64,000 bases of DNA, taken from the NCBI RefSeq assembly GCF_030548205.1, contig NZ_JAUORV010000021.1, forward strand, positions 30,436 through 94,435, written 5' to 3'. A program made the translations under genes and the position numbers. The DNA comes from Aliiglaciecola sp. 3_MG-2023. GTDB lineage: Bacteria > Pseudomonadota > Gammaproteobacteria > Enterobacterales > Alteromonadaceae. Below, one piece after another: positions 56,403 to 64,000 of this stretch. The notes under the pieces were generated by a model. It was not told where the DNA came from and searched no databases. It was given only the letters and a program-made list of their open reading frames with translations. Within the stretch, counting starts at the first letter, position 1. The number at the start of each line of letters is the position of its first letter.

Positions 56403-56422
56403 AACGATACCAAAGTATCGTT
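56403..56422 (+). terminator. hairpin between mshB and mshA
   Basis: AACGATAC at 56403-56410 and GTATCGTT at 56415-56422 form a perfect 8-bp stem with loop CAAA, 10 bp after the mshB stop. No T tract follows, so it may be an RNA-stability or processing element that separates expression of the major pilin from upstream genes. Confidence 0.55.
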
Positions 56423-56503
56423 AGGCATACCCAAATTTTCTATTTTGCTATTTTAAATAAATTAAAAACTTGAGATTATTAAACTTAAACTGAGGAAACT
56501 ACC

Positions 56504-57016
56504 ATGCAACAACAACGCGGATTTACATTAATTGAATTGATCATAGTTATAGTGATCTTAGGTATTTTAGCGGTTACTGCCGCTCCAAGATTTATCGACT
56601 TAAGCAGCGATGCTACAGCTAGCACCCTGAAAGGTGTGAAAGCTGCTATGCAAAGTGGTGCACAGTTGGTTTACGCAAAATCAGCTATTGCTGGTCAACA
56701 AACTGTAGCCAACGCAGGGGATGATACCTCTGAAGTGTCTGTAAGTGGTGTTGATGTTCAGACTGACTTTGGATACCCAGATGCAGAAGAAATGACTGAA
56801 GCAATGTTAGCTGGCTGGGTACAATTGGATATTGGTACCGATTTCAACTTTGTATTAGGTACTGCTGATGCGACCACTCCTGATGCTGGAACTTTTGGTA
56901 TAGCACCGGGTGGAACAGCGACAGATTATACCGATGACGCATGCCACGTAATTTATACCGATGCGGCTGACGCAAATAGTGCTCCAGTCATTACCGTGGT
57001 TGATACTGGCTGTTAA
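56504..57016 (+). CDS. mshA: MSHA major pilin MshA
   Basis: MshA is the main subunit of the mannose-sensitive haemagglutinin pilus, used for surface attachment. The 170-residue prepilin has a short leader MQQQRG cleaved before Phe, then GFTLIELIIVIVILGILAV and TAAPRFIDLSSDA. The globular part is acidic and low in lysine, with a C-terminal cysteine pair (DDACHV and DTGC) that should form the pilin disulfide loop. A GAGGAAA site precedes the ATG. A 111-bp leader and flanking hairpins suggest separate high expression. Confidence 0.94.
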   Translation: MQQQRGFTLIELIIVIVILGILAVTAAPRFIDLSSDATASTLKGVKAAMQSGAQLVYAKSAIAGQQTVANAGDDTSEVSVSGVDVQTDFGYPDAEEMTEAMLAGWVQLDIGTDFNFVLGTADATTPDAGTFGIAPGGTATDYTDDACHVIYTDAADANSAPVITVVDTGC

Positions 57017-57021
57017 TTAGC

Positions 57022-57046
57022 AAAGCCAATTAAAACTGGTTTTTTG
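57022..57046 (+). terminator. terminator-like hairpin after mshA
   Basis: AAAGCCA at 57022-57028 pairs with TGGTTTT at 57038-57044 (one G-T pair), and the right arm runs into T bases. It starts 6 bp after the mshA stop and could act as a leaky terminator between the abundant major pilin and the minor pilin genes. Confidence 0.5.
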
Positions 57047-57059
57047 CAGATGAATAACG

Positions 57060-57593
57060 GTGAGAATATCATCTAATATTACGCATACAAAAGGCTTCAC
57101 TATAGTGGAGCTTATTGTGGTGGTTATCATACTGGGTATTCTTGCCGTAGTTGTTGCCCCTCGCTTCCAAGGAACAGGAGGGGTAGCAGAATACACTTAT
57201 CAAGCTCGTCTAATATCTTCTCTTCGCACTATGCAACAACGCGCAATGAACGATACTCGCGAAGACTATTGTTTCCAGGTGAACATATTTACTGGCGCAA
57301 ATTCTTCGTTTGGTCCACCGACGCTTATTTACAAAAATAGTACCCGTGCATTGTCTTGCTCAACTACCATTGATAGCTCCGAAGAGGCAGCCTACATGGT
57401 CGCTAATATCGATGAAATGGAAGCCGATAATGTGACTATTACCAGTGGAGGTGGCAGCATATTATTTAATCGATTTGGTTGTCCTGATAACGGCAGTGGC
57501 TTTTGTGCAAATGCTATAGAAATTACCTTCCAGGGTGATACTGAGGTATCGGTTTGTATTGAGTCACAGGGATATATACATGCCTGTGACTAA
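57060..57593 (+). CDS. mshC: MSHA minor pilin MshC (GTG start)
   Basis: The 177-residue prepilin starts at GTG and has leader MRISSNITHTKG before GFTIVELIVVVIILGILAV. The ensuing APRFQGTGGVAEYTYQARLI fits MshC. Cysteines near EDYCFQV, LSCSTT, FGCPDN, GFCANA, SVCIES and HACD are numerous for a minor pilin and could form three disulfides. Its end overlaps the start of mshD by 14 bp. There is no strong ribosome site. Confidence 0.86.
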   Translation: MRISSNITHTKGFTIVELIVVVIILGILAVVVAPRFQGTGGVAEYTYQARLISSLRTMQQRAMNDTREDYCFQVNIFTGANSSFGPPTLIYKNSTRALSCSTTIDSSEEAAYMVANIDEMEADNVTITSGGGSILFNRFGCPDNGSGFCANAIEITFQGDTEVSVCIESQGYIHACD

Positions 57594-58185
57594 TTCTAAA
57601 GTTCAAGCAGGGTTTACGTTAATAGAAATGATTATCGGCATTGTGGTTTTCGCAATTGCCTTAACATTCATTACCACGTTGATATTCCCTCAAGCTGGAA
57701 AGAGTGTTGACCCCATTATGCAAGTTAGAGCCACTGAATTAGCGAATACTATTATTAGTGAAATTACCGCAATGGGGTATGACGAAAATAGTCAAAACAG
57801 TGTTCGCTGTAACGATGACTTGAATGATGATGGTGATTTAGATGATGCAGGGGAGATTAGTTGCACGCCTATTGGCAACTTTGGCCCTGATAGTTCAGAG
57901 TTTCGCAACAATACAAATTCGAACTTCGATGACGTTGATGACTACCATGGGCTACAGCAGGGCGCCGGTTTTTCTGATGCTATCATTCGTAATTCCTTAG
58001 GCGAAATATTGTTAGTGGACGGTCAAAATCTGTACGCTGGTTTTAGTATTTCGGTTTTGGTGACTTACGACGGGGATATGGATGGCGTAACCGATAGTGA
58101 TCAGTCATCTAAACTGATCCTCGTTTATGTAACTACGCCAGGGGGGGAAACTATTGAGTTTTCCGCTTACCGGAGTAATTACTAA
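57580..58185 (+). CDS. mshD: MSHA minor pilin MshD
   Basis: The ATG at 57580, inside the end of mshC and behind an AGGG, gives a 201-residue prepilin with leader MPVTNSKVQAG before GFTLIEMIIGIVVFAIAL. The following TFITTLIFPQAGKSVDPIMQVRATELAN is characteristic of MshD. The middle holds an acidic segment NDDLNDDGDLDDAGEIS, calcium-loop-like. An upstream frame from 57535 is unlikely. Its TAATG overlaps mshO. Confidence 0.87.
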   Translation: MPVTNSKVQAGFTLIEMIIGIVVFAIALTFITTLIFPQAGKSVDPIMQVRATELANTIISEITAMGYDENSQNSVRCNDDLNDDGDLDDAGEISCTPIGNFGPDSSEFRNNTNSNFDDVDDYHGLQQGAGFSDAIIRNSLGEILLVDGQNLYAGFSISVLVTYDGDMDGVTDSDQSSKLILVYVTTPGGETIEFSAYRSNY

Positions 58186-59006
58186 TGCAACGGATTAAAC
58201 AAGGCGGTTTTACTTTAGTTGAATTAATAACGGTGCTGGTGGTATTGAGTCTGGTTTCAGTAGGCATTGCCGGCTTTATACGCACAAGCACAGAAATTTA
58301 TGTGGATGTAGTAGAGCGAGACAAGTTGTTAAGTCAAGGACGGTTTGCAATACAGCGCATGAACCTGGAAATTAGTAACGCCCTACCAAACAGCTTAAGA
58401 ATTGCAGGGGATAGCAGCATACAATGCCTGGAATTTACTCCCATACTATTTAGTAGTTTCTATTTTGATATTCCCGTTGCTCCTGAGCCTGCAAGTGACG
58501 AAATTAAACTAATTGCCACCGATGCGGCTGTAAATGATTATAGTTTTGAAGATGACCAATCTATCATCGTCTATCCCACCTCAGTGGATCACGTTTATGG
58601 AGAATCTTCTCGGCGTTTTTACCTTGGAAGTGAGCCGGAACTAGATTCCGAAGACTCTAAAAAGTTAGTCGTGACATTGGCAACAGAGGAGCAATTTGAA
58701 ACGGATTCGCCCAGTTCTAGGGCATATGTTACCGGGGCACCTGTTAGTTTCTGTGTCACTGATAACAAATTATATCGTAAGCAGCAGTACCCCACGTCGC
58801 CTTTCCAATCGACGTCCATTAGTGGCGCGGTGCTTATGGCTGAAAATATTCAAAATGATTTAACCGGTTCAACTCAAGATATGCCATTTCGAATTGCAGA
58901 GGCAAGTTTAACCCGCAATGCCTTTGTTATTACACTTTTACGCTTTGAATTGAATGAGGAGCTCGTCGTTTTTAACAACGAGATACATATTCCAAATGTC
59001 CCCTAA
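58185..59006 (+). CDS. mshO: MSHA biogenesis protein MshO (minor pilin-like)
   Basis: The 273-residue protein has a short leader MQRIKQGG and GFTLVELITVLVVLSLVS, then IRTSTEIYVDVVERDKLLSQGRFAIQRM (in part), the PilW/MshO pattern. The larger globular part carries two cysteines (QCLEFT, VSFCVTD). It is coupled to mshD through TAATG and overlaps mshP by 11 bp. It probably joins the tip complex with MshP and MshQ. Confidence 0.87.
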   Translation: MQRIKQGGFTLVELITVLVVLSLVSVGIAGFIRTSTEIYVDVVERDKLLSQGRFAIQRMNLEISNALPNSLRIAGDSSIQCLEFTPILFSSFYFDIPVAPEPASDEIKLIATDAAVNDYSFEDDQSIIVYPTSVDHVYGESSRRFYLGSEPELDSEDSKKLVVTLATEEQFETDSPSSRAYVTGAPVSFCVTDNKLYRKQQYPTSPFQSTSISGAVLMAENIQNDLTGSTQDMPFRIAEASLTRNAFVITLLRFELNEELVVFNNEIHIPNVP

Positions 59007-59430
59007 GCCTTTTCAAAAAACCTTGCATCAACAATCTGGCAGCATGCTCATTATTGCCTTGTTTGTGATTGTCATTATGACCCTATTAGGTCTGACTATG
59101 GTTAAGCTACTGAGTTCATCTTCCGATTCCGTTATTCATGAAGTCTACGGCGCTAGAGCTTTACACGCTGCTCAATCATCTATGGAGCGCAATGTTAAAG
59201 ACGCATTTCCTTTAACTCAAGATGGGTCTGGTAGTTGCGATAGCTTAAGTACGTTTTCCTTCGCTTCCGTGCCAGGACTACAGAACTGTCTCACTGTCTC
59301 AAGTTGCACCTTAACCACTGGATATGAAGATGAGACCACCCAATACTACCATTTTGAAAGTACTGGAATTTGCCAATCAGGAAGGATAGTTGCTAGTCGA
59401 ACTGTGGCAGTTGATGCAATTGTGGAGTGA
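58996..59430 (+). CDS. mshP: MSHA biogenesis protein MshP (PilX-like)
   Basis: From the ATG at 58996 the product is 144 residues: a polar N-terminus with HQQSGSML, a hydrophobic helix (IIALFVIVIMTLLGLTMVKL), then a small domain with cysteines in SGSCDSL, LQNCLTV, SSCTLT and TGICQSG. The helix start QSGSML resembles the PilX-type Gly before a hydrophobic run rather than the GFTLIE box. Position between mshO and mshQ fixes the identity. The frame extending to 58954 overlaps mshO further and is unlikely. Confidence 0.85.
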   Translation: MSPKPFQKTLHQQSGSMLIIALFVIVIMTLLGLTMVKLLSSSSDSVIHEVYGARALHAAQSSMERNVKDAFPLTQDGSGSCDSLSTFSFASVPGLQNCLTVSSCTLTTGYEDETTQYYHFESTGICQSGRIVASRTVAVDAIVE

Positions 59431-59432
59431 AG

Positions 59433-62400
59433 ATGAGAATTCTATATGCAGTTGTTTTTTTACTGTTGGCAAGCTGGGCTGTTGACGCTGATGAAATTGA
59501 AGGGTTTTATCAATTTAATCAGTTGGAATGGACAGGTAGTGATTCTGTCTTAGATAGTTCTGATAAGAACAACCATGGTAGTCCAATTGGCGATGTTTCA
59601 CCTGTCTCGTATTCAGCTGGCTCGTGCCGTTTATTAAATGTTCCTCGCAATACAAGTTCTTCTGAGCAAGACGCAGTGGATACGCAAGTTGATTTAAATC
59701 AGGTTGGTAATGACGGTAGTATCGCCTTTTGGTATCGCAGCAATTTGTCTTGGTCTAACTCAACTAAACGGCAGTTACTCGATGCATCAAACCAAGCACC
59801 TAGCCAGGATAAGTATTTTTATCTCTCATTGGGGGGAGGAACTTTACAGTTTGGCATAGAAGACGACAATGATTACGATATTACTGCCGAGCGCACGGGG
59901 TTATCCTATGCTGCAGATGAATGGGTTCACATTACCGTTACATGGGACTTATCAAATAAGCGGATTCAAATTTATGAAATTTCTGGTGGATCTGGAACGG
60001 TTTTAACAAGATCCGATAGTAGCTTACGCAATTTTCTTGGCGATATGGATACTCTCTATATCGGTGATAATCGCAGCAATTATATTGTTAACCAAGGTAC
60101 GGGTAACTCAGCAAATGGACAATTTGAAGACGTTTATATCTATGACTTTAAACTTTCAAATTCACAAGTGCTTAGTTTGGCTAGTACAGAACCAGATTGC
60201 GAAGAATTAGACGCAGTTTTAGTCTCCCATTGGCCAATGGATGTTTGCTCATTAGATGGCACCAGTGGCGAAGTTATCGATATTGTTGCTGGTAAAAATG
60301 GTACCGCAATTGACGGTGCTAACATTGATATCAACGGTAAGCTATGTCAAGCCAGTGAATATGCCGGTAACGGCGAACATATCAATATTCCCCACGATGC
60401 TAATTTTGAATTGAGCGATGGCAGTATCGCCATGTGGTTTCGACTTGATGATTTAGACCCTCCAAGTAATTCATACTTTAATGGACGAGCCCTATTTTCA
60501 AAAGATTCTACGGGGTTTGATAGCGGCGGTGGACACTTAACGATATACGTTGGGTCAAATGGAGCCATCAAGGCCAGGCACCAGTCGACCTCAAATAATT
60601 ACAATCTTAGCTCTAGCGCAAACTTAATTTCTGAAAATCAATGGCACCATTTGGTGTACACATTTGGCAGCTCTGGGATTAAAATTTATATTGATAAACA
60701 ATTAGTTGCAACTAACACTTACACAGGCGGTATTGGCGGAAACCCTGAGCCAATAATATTAGGTGCTGGGGCATCTCACACCGGTGACAATGAATCTGCC
60801 CCCGATGACTTGAAAGACTACTTTATGGGTGACATAGATGATGTGCGTCTATATCAAGGGCAGTTGAGTCAAGAGGAAGTGGATAACCTGTTTGCGGAGT
60901 CAGAAAGTGTTTGTATTACCTGTGAAACGGATATTCTAGTTGCTCAATATCAATTTGAGCAAAGTGAATGGCTAGGCGCCAACACAGTCACGGATTCCTC
61001 CAGTAATGGCTATCATGCAACGGCGTTAGGTGCGGCAATCCCCATTAATCCATCGGAACAAGTTGCCTGTCGTGCTATGGAAATACCTGCTAGTGCTAGC
61101 TTAGACAGCCAGTTTAATGGGATTGACACAGGTATCGATGTTAATGTCATAGGCAACAAAGGAAGTATTTCATTTTGGTATCGCAGTAATGAGGCTTGGA
61201 ATTCAGGCAATTCCCGTCAGCTATTTGATGCATCAACCGATGTAGGAGGTGATGTGGGTAACTCTCGCTTCTTTTACTTTGCGATTTTAAGCGGTGGCCA
61301 GCTTGATTTTAAACTAGAAGATGAAAACGACCTTAATTTTGGTGCACAAACTAAATTGAGCCTTTCCTATGCAGCCGATACTTGGGTGCATGTTGCAGTA
61401 ACTTATGATTTAGAGTCAAAAACAAGTGCAATCTATTTAGATGGCGTTAAGCAAAGTGTTTCTATTACTGCGCAATCGGGATTAAGTACTGAAATAGGCG
61501 ATTTTGACACTTTATACATAGGTGATAATCGCAGTGCCTATCTCTCCAATGGCAGTACTCAAAATTCTGCAAATGGCGAATTTGATGAAGTTCGTATTTA
61601 TAACTATGTGCAAACTAGCACAGAGGTGAATTTCGACAAAGATGCCCTAAGTACTTGTTCGTTTGTGTATAAATACCTAATTGATCATGATGGCAATGGT
61701 TTAACCTGCGACCCTGAGCCTGTCACTATAAAAGCCTGTGCTAATGAAAGTTGTAGTGAGCTTTATGATCAAGATATTACCGTTAAGGTGAGCCCTAATA
61801 CTGGTTGGCCTGATGGTGAAACGGTAACTATTTTAGCGGATACTCCAGCCAGTTTAACCTTGAGTAAACCTGATCCTGGTACTGTGACCTTAGATGTGGT
61901 GGATGAAAATGTTGAATGTACCGGGGTCTCAGGTGGAAGTTGTGATTTAACCTTCAGTGATGCTGGTTTTCAGTTTATCGGTGCTAGCAAAACAGACACT
62001 TTCCCTGATCAGATAGCCGAGAGTAACTTTACTTCGGCTCAACTACGGGCAATTCAAACGGACGATTCCAGTGGCAGTAATCAATGTGTCGCAGCCCTTG
62101 TGGGGGCCCAAGATTTAACCTTTAATTTAAGTTGTGATGACCCGAGTAGCTGTTTAACGCCAGTACAAACCGGAAGTGGCACTATTAACTCAGGCTCAGA
62201 CGCTACCGTGTCTTTGACTTTCGATAGTAATGGTTACGCCTCTTTAGGGGCTTTCTCTTATGCAGACGCGGGACAAATAAGTCTATCTGTGCAAAGTGAA
62301 ATTGATGATGCCACTTACTTAAGTGGGTCTACTCAATTTGTGGTTTACCCTGACAGAATAGACATACAATCTACTTCAACTACGTCTTTGAGTCGTGCAG

Positions 62401-63770
62401 GGGGGGAATTTGGCTTAGAGGTGACAGCGCGGGGAAGTGATAACGGGATTTTACCTAACTATCAGCCACAGCAAATTGAATTGTGGCTACAGCGAGCTCT
62501 TCCAACAAGTATCAGCGGTGATAGCGGTGTGCTGACGTATGCGCAAAGCGGTACTATTGTCGCCTCTGAAACCGGCAGCTTTAAGTCAAGTGTCATTTCT
62601 GCCAGTAATACAAATATTGCCAGCAGTAATGGTGTGTATAGTTTTACCGCCGATTATGCTGAGTATGGGACGGTTAATTTGGATATTCGTGATGCAGATT
62701 ATTTCGGTCATACGATAGGCTCCACTTCTGCCGGCGGCGGCAGCCCTATTACTTTGGGCCTCTTTATACCCGCATATTTTGATGTGGATGCAAACTCGCC
62801 CCAGTTAGCGGATAACTGTGCGGTAACATCTGGTTTTACGTATTTAGGTCAGAATACGGCTTTTGCGACACCTCCACAATTCGTTGTGACCGCAATGAAT
62901 GCAAAAGGAAACATTACCACCCACTATCAACTAGATAGTTTATGGTCGTGGTTAGGTTCTTCGAGTGAAGATTATATAATTATGTCTGATAGTGGACATG
63001 TTGGCAGTATCAACTTTTATGGTTCTCCAGATATGGATGTGACCGATCAAGGCGTTGCAGGTAGCAGAGCCTTAACAATAAATAATGCATATATAAATTA
63101 TTCTAAATCAACTACGCCTTATGGTCCTTTTTCGGCGAGTTTGGAAATGAACATTTTACCGAGTTTCTTCACTGACAGCACTTATGCTAGTGCGCCGGTC
63201 TGTTACCATCAAAGTTATGACATAAATGATGACTGTGATGCTGTCTCTTCAGTTGGTGCTTTGGATGATACTAATAATATGCTTAATTTAGTTGCTATTG
63301 GCGGAACTGAATATCGTTGGGGACGGATTGTTATAGATAACGGGTTTGGCCCAGAGACAGAAAACATTCTGCTACCCGTTTCAACTGAGTATTTTAATGG
63401 AACTGATTTTATTCAAAACACCGATGATACTTGTACCTTACTAACCTTAACTGCGAGTGATTTCATTATCACAGATTCCAGTGGTTCGAGTACTTCAGCA
63501 ATTAGCGTGTTAACCAGCGATTTTGGTATGACCAGCGGCAAAACCCTCGGTTTTGAGGGCATTGACGTCAAAAATGCAGATATTTCAGTTATGGGCGAGT
63601 ATCGGATTGAGTTGTTACCTGTCGGGGATGCCTCAATTACTTGGGATGATTTTTTGCAGTATGACTGGAATGGAAGCGATAGTGGGATTGGCAATCCATC
63701 GGCGATTGTTTCCTTTGGCCAGTTTCGCGGAAACGACCGAATTATACATTGGCGCGAAACCGGAAATTAA
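59433..63770 (+). CDS. mshQ: MSHA biogenesis protein MshQ with three LamG domains
   Basis: The 1445-residue exported protein starts at the ATG behind GGAG at 59424. A signal peptide (MRILYAVVFLLLASWAVDA) precedes three LamG/concanavalin-like domains at about 20-250, 262-490 and 500-745. The first and third share SFWYRSN, LSYAAD, DTLYIGDNRS and NSANG and look like duplicates. A beta-rich C-terminal half (about 750-1445) fits the DUF6701 MshQ domain and contains cysteines such as TCDPEPVTIKACANESC. MshQ probably sits at the pilus tip or cell surface and may bind carbohydrate, useful for attachment to algal material. Confidence 0.9.
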   Translation: MRILYAVVFLLLASWAVDADEIEGFYQFNQLEWTGSDSVLDSSDKNNHGSPIGDVSPVSYSAGSCRLLNVPRNTSSSEQDAVDTQVDLNQVGNDGSIAFWYRSNLSWSNSTKRQLLDASNQAPSQDKYFYLSLGGGTLQFGIEDDNDYDITAERTGLSYAADEWVHITVTWDLSNKRIQIYEISGGSGTVLTRSDSSLRNFLGDMDTLYIGDNRSNYIVNQGTGNSANGQFEDVYIYDFKLSNSQVLSLASTEPDCEELDAVLVSHWPMDVCSLDGTSGEVIDIVAGKNGTAIDGANIDINGKLCQASEYAGNGEHINIPHDANFELSDGSIAMWFRLDDLDPPSNSYFNGRALFSKDSTGFDSGGGHLTIYVGSNGAIKARHQSTSNNYNLSSSANLISENQWHHLVYTFGSSGIKIYIDKQLVATNTYTGGIGGNPEPIILGAGASHTGDNESAPDDLKDYFMGDIDDVRLYQGQLSQEEVDNLFAESESVCITCETDILVAQYQFEQSEWLGANTVTDSSSNGYHATALGAAIPINPSEQVACRAMEIPASASLDSQFNGIDTGIDVNVIGNKGSISFWYRSNEAWNSGNSRQLFDASTDVGGDVGNSRFFYFAILSGGQLDFKLEDENDLNFGAQTKLSLSYAADTWVHVAVTYDLESKTSAIYLDGVKQSVSITAQSGLSTEIGDFDTLYIGDNRSAYLSNGSTQNSANGEFDEVRIYNYVQTSTEVNFDKDALSTCSFVYKYLIDHDGNGLTCDPEPVTIKACANESCSELYDQDITVKVSPNTGWPDGETVTILADTPASLTLSKPDPGTVTLDVVDENVECTGVSGGSCDLTFSDAGFQFIGASKTDTFPDQIAESNFTSAQLRAIQTDDSSGSNQCVAALVGAQDLTFNLSCDDPSSCLTPVQTGSGTINSGSDATVSLTFDSNGYASLGAFSYADAGQISLSVQSEIDDATYLSGSTQFVVYPDRIDIQSTSTTSLSRAGGEFGLEVTARGSDNGILPNYQPQQIELWLQRALPTSISGDSGVLTYAQSGTIVASETGSFKSSVISASNTNIASSNGVYSFTADYAEYGTVNLDIRDADYFGHTIGSTSAGGGSPITLGLFIPAYFDVDANSPQLADNCAVTSGFTYLGQNTAFATPPQFVVTAMNAKGNITTHYQLDSLWSWLGSSSEDYIIMSDSGHVGSINFYGSPDMDVTDQGVAGSRALTINNAYINYSKSTTPYGPFSASLEMNILPSFFTDSTYASAPVCYHQSYDINDDCDAVSSVGALDDTNNMLNLVAIGGTEYRWGRIVIDNGFGPETENILLPVSTEYFNGTDFIQNTDDTCTLLTLTASDFIITDSSGSSTSAISVLTSDFGMTSGKTLGFEGIDVKNADISVMGEYRIELLPVGDASITWDDFLQYDWNGSDSGIGNPSAIVSFGQFRGNDRIIHWRETGN

Positions 63771-63783
63771 TCTTCCACGATAA

Positions 63784-64000
63784 TGTAGCATGGTCTTCAG
63801 GCCATGGGCATATCGCACGTTCCGCTGATTTTGTGCGGGGCTTGTAGCATGGTCTTTAGGCCATGGGCATATCGCATGTTCCGCTGATTTTGTGCGGGGC
63901 TAAAGCACCCGCCTACAGGTGTTCTTGTAGCATGGTCTTTAGGCCATGGGCATATCGCATGTTCCGCTGATTTTGTGCGGGGCTAAAGCACCCGCCTACA
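63784..64000. repeat. tandem REP/BIME-like array downstream of mshQ, cut by the window end
   Basis: Two identical 75-bp units (63843-63917 and 63926-64000) and one 59-bp partial unit (63784-63842) lie in tandem, starting 13 bp after the mshQ stop. Each unit opens with TGTAGCATGGTCTTTAGGCC and ends with GGGGCTAAAGCACCCGCCTACA read inversely as TGTAGGCGGGTGC. The ends form two hairpins, CATGG/CCATG and GCGGG/CCCGC, the layout of two REPs in inverted orientation (a BIME). The partial unit lacks the second REP. The array may continue beyond 64000. Confidence 0.85.

Overview
The window looks like chromosome from a marine gammaproteobacterium of the order Alteromonadales, most likely an Alteromonadaceae genus close to Paraglaciecola, Glaciecola or Aliiglaciecola. 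The assignment is an inference from gene content: moderately AT-rich DNA, housekeeping blocks with gammaproteobacterial order (lptM-lysA-dapF-DUF484-xerC-yigB), a full MSHA type IV pilus locus beside the uvrA/ssb region, and a family PL17 oligoalginate lyase. No rRNA, tRNA, CRISPR array, prophage or insertion sequence with a transposase gene was seen.

Layout. 0-2.5 kb: an ABC1/UbiB-like kinase, a small cysteine-rich secreted protein, a cluster of short intergenic repeats and a DUF3010 protein. 2.7-8 kb: rarD, a GGDEF response regulator whose receiver domains lack their phospho-acceptor aspartates, uvrD with a candidate LexA box, and cysE. 8-12.8 kb: the minus-strand block lptM-lysA-dapF-DUF484-xerC-yigB; lptM is only 44 codons. 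12.97-13.44 kb: a dense cluster of about 16 short repeats. 13.5-22.5 kb: an MJ1255/VC2487-type glycosyltransferase, a PAP2 phosphatase, rraA, S1/P1 nuclease, ubiX, mpl, fbp, ppa, an MFS transporter and a DUF3299 protein. 22.5-30 kb: a 2OG-Fe(II) oxygenase, a thioesterase, uvrA, a YajR-like MFS transporter, a CitE-like lyase and ssb.

30-45.6 kb is an accessory interval between ssb and the msh genes. In Vibrio and Shewanella these are normally neighbours with csrD/mshH between them, and no csrD/mshH is present here. The interval holds the PL17 lyase, a class C-type serine hydrolase, unrecognised secreted proteins, a second repeat cluster with a 122-bp near-perfect direct duplication, zapE, rlmF, and an envelope-associated set of unrecognised genes. 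That set is a coiled-coil protein, a lipoprotein and a four-helix membrane protein in one operon, divergent from an exported caspase-family protease, followed by a beta-barrel protein, a tiny lipoprotein coupled to a membrane-anchored protein, and an alpha/beta-hydrolase with an altered nucleophile elbow.

45.7-63.8 kb is a colinear MSHA pilus locus from mshI to mshQ. It covers the inner-membrane platform, secretin, ATPases, major and minor pilins and a giant LamG-containing MshQ. The MshE N-terminus carries the c-di-GMP-binding MshEN pattern, so the pilus may respond to diguanylate cyclases such as the one at 3.6-4.9 kb. The window ends inside a tandem REP/BIME-like array (63784-64000).

Best candidates for something new: the envelope-plus-caspase gene set at 39.0-43.9 kb; the ATGssTGTC-type intergenic repeat family found in three clusters; and the terminal BIME-like array.
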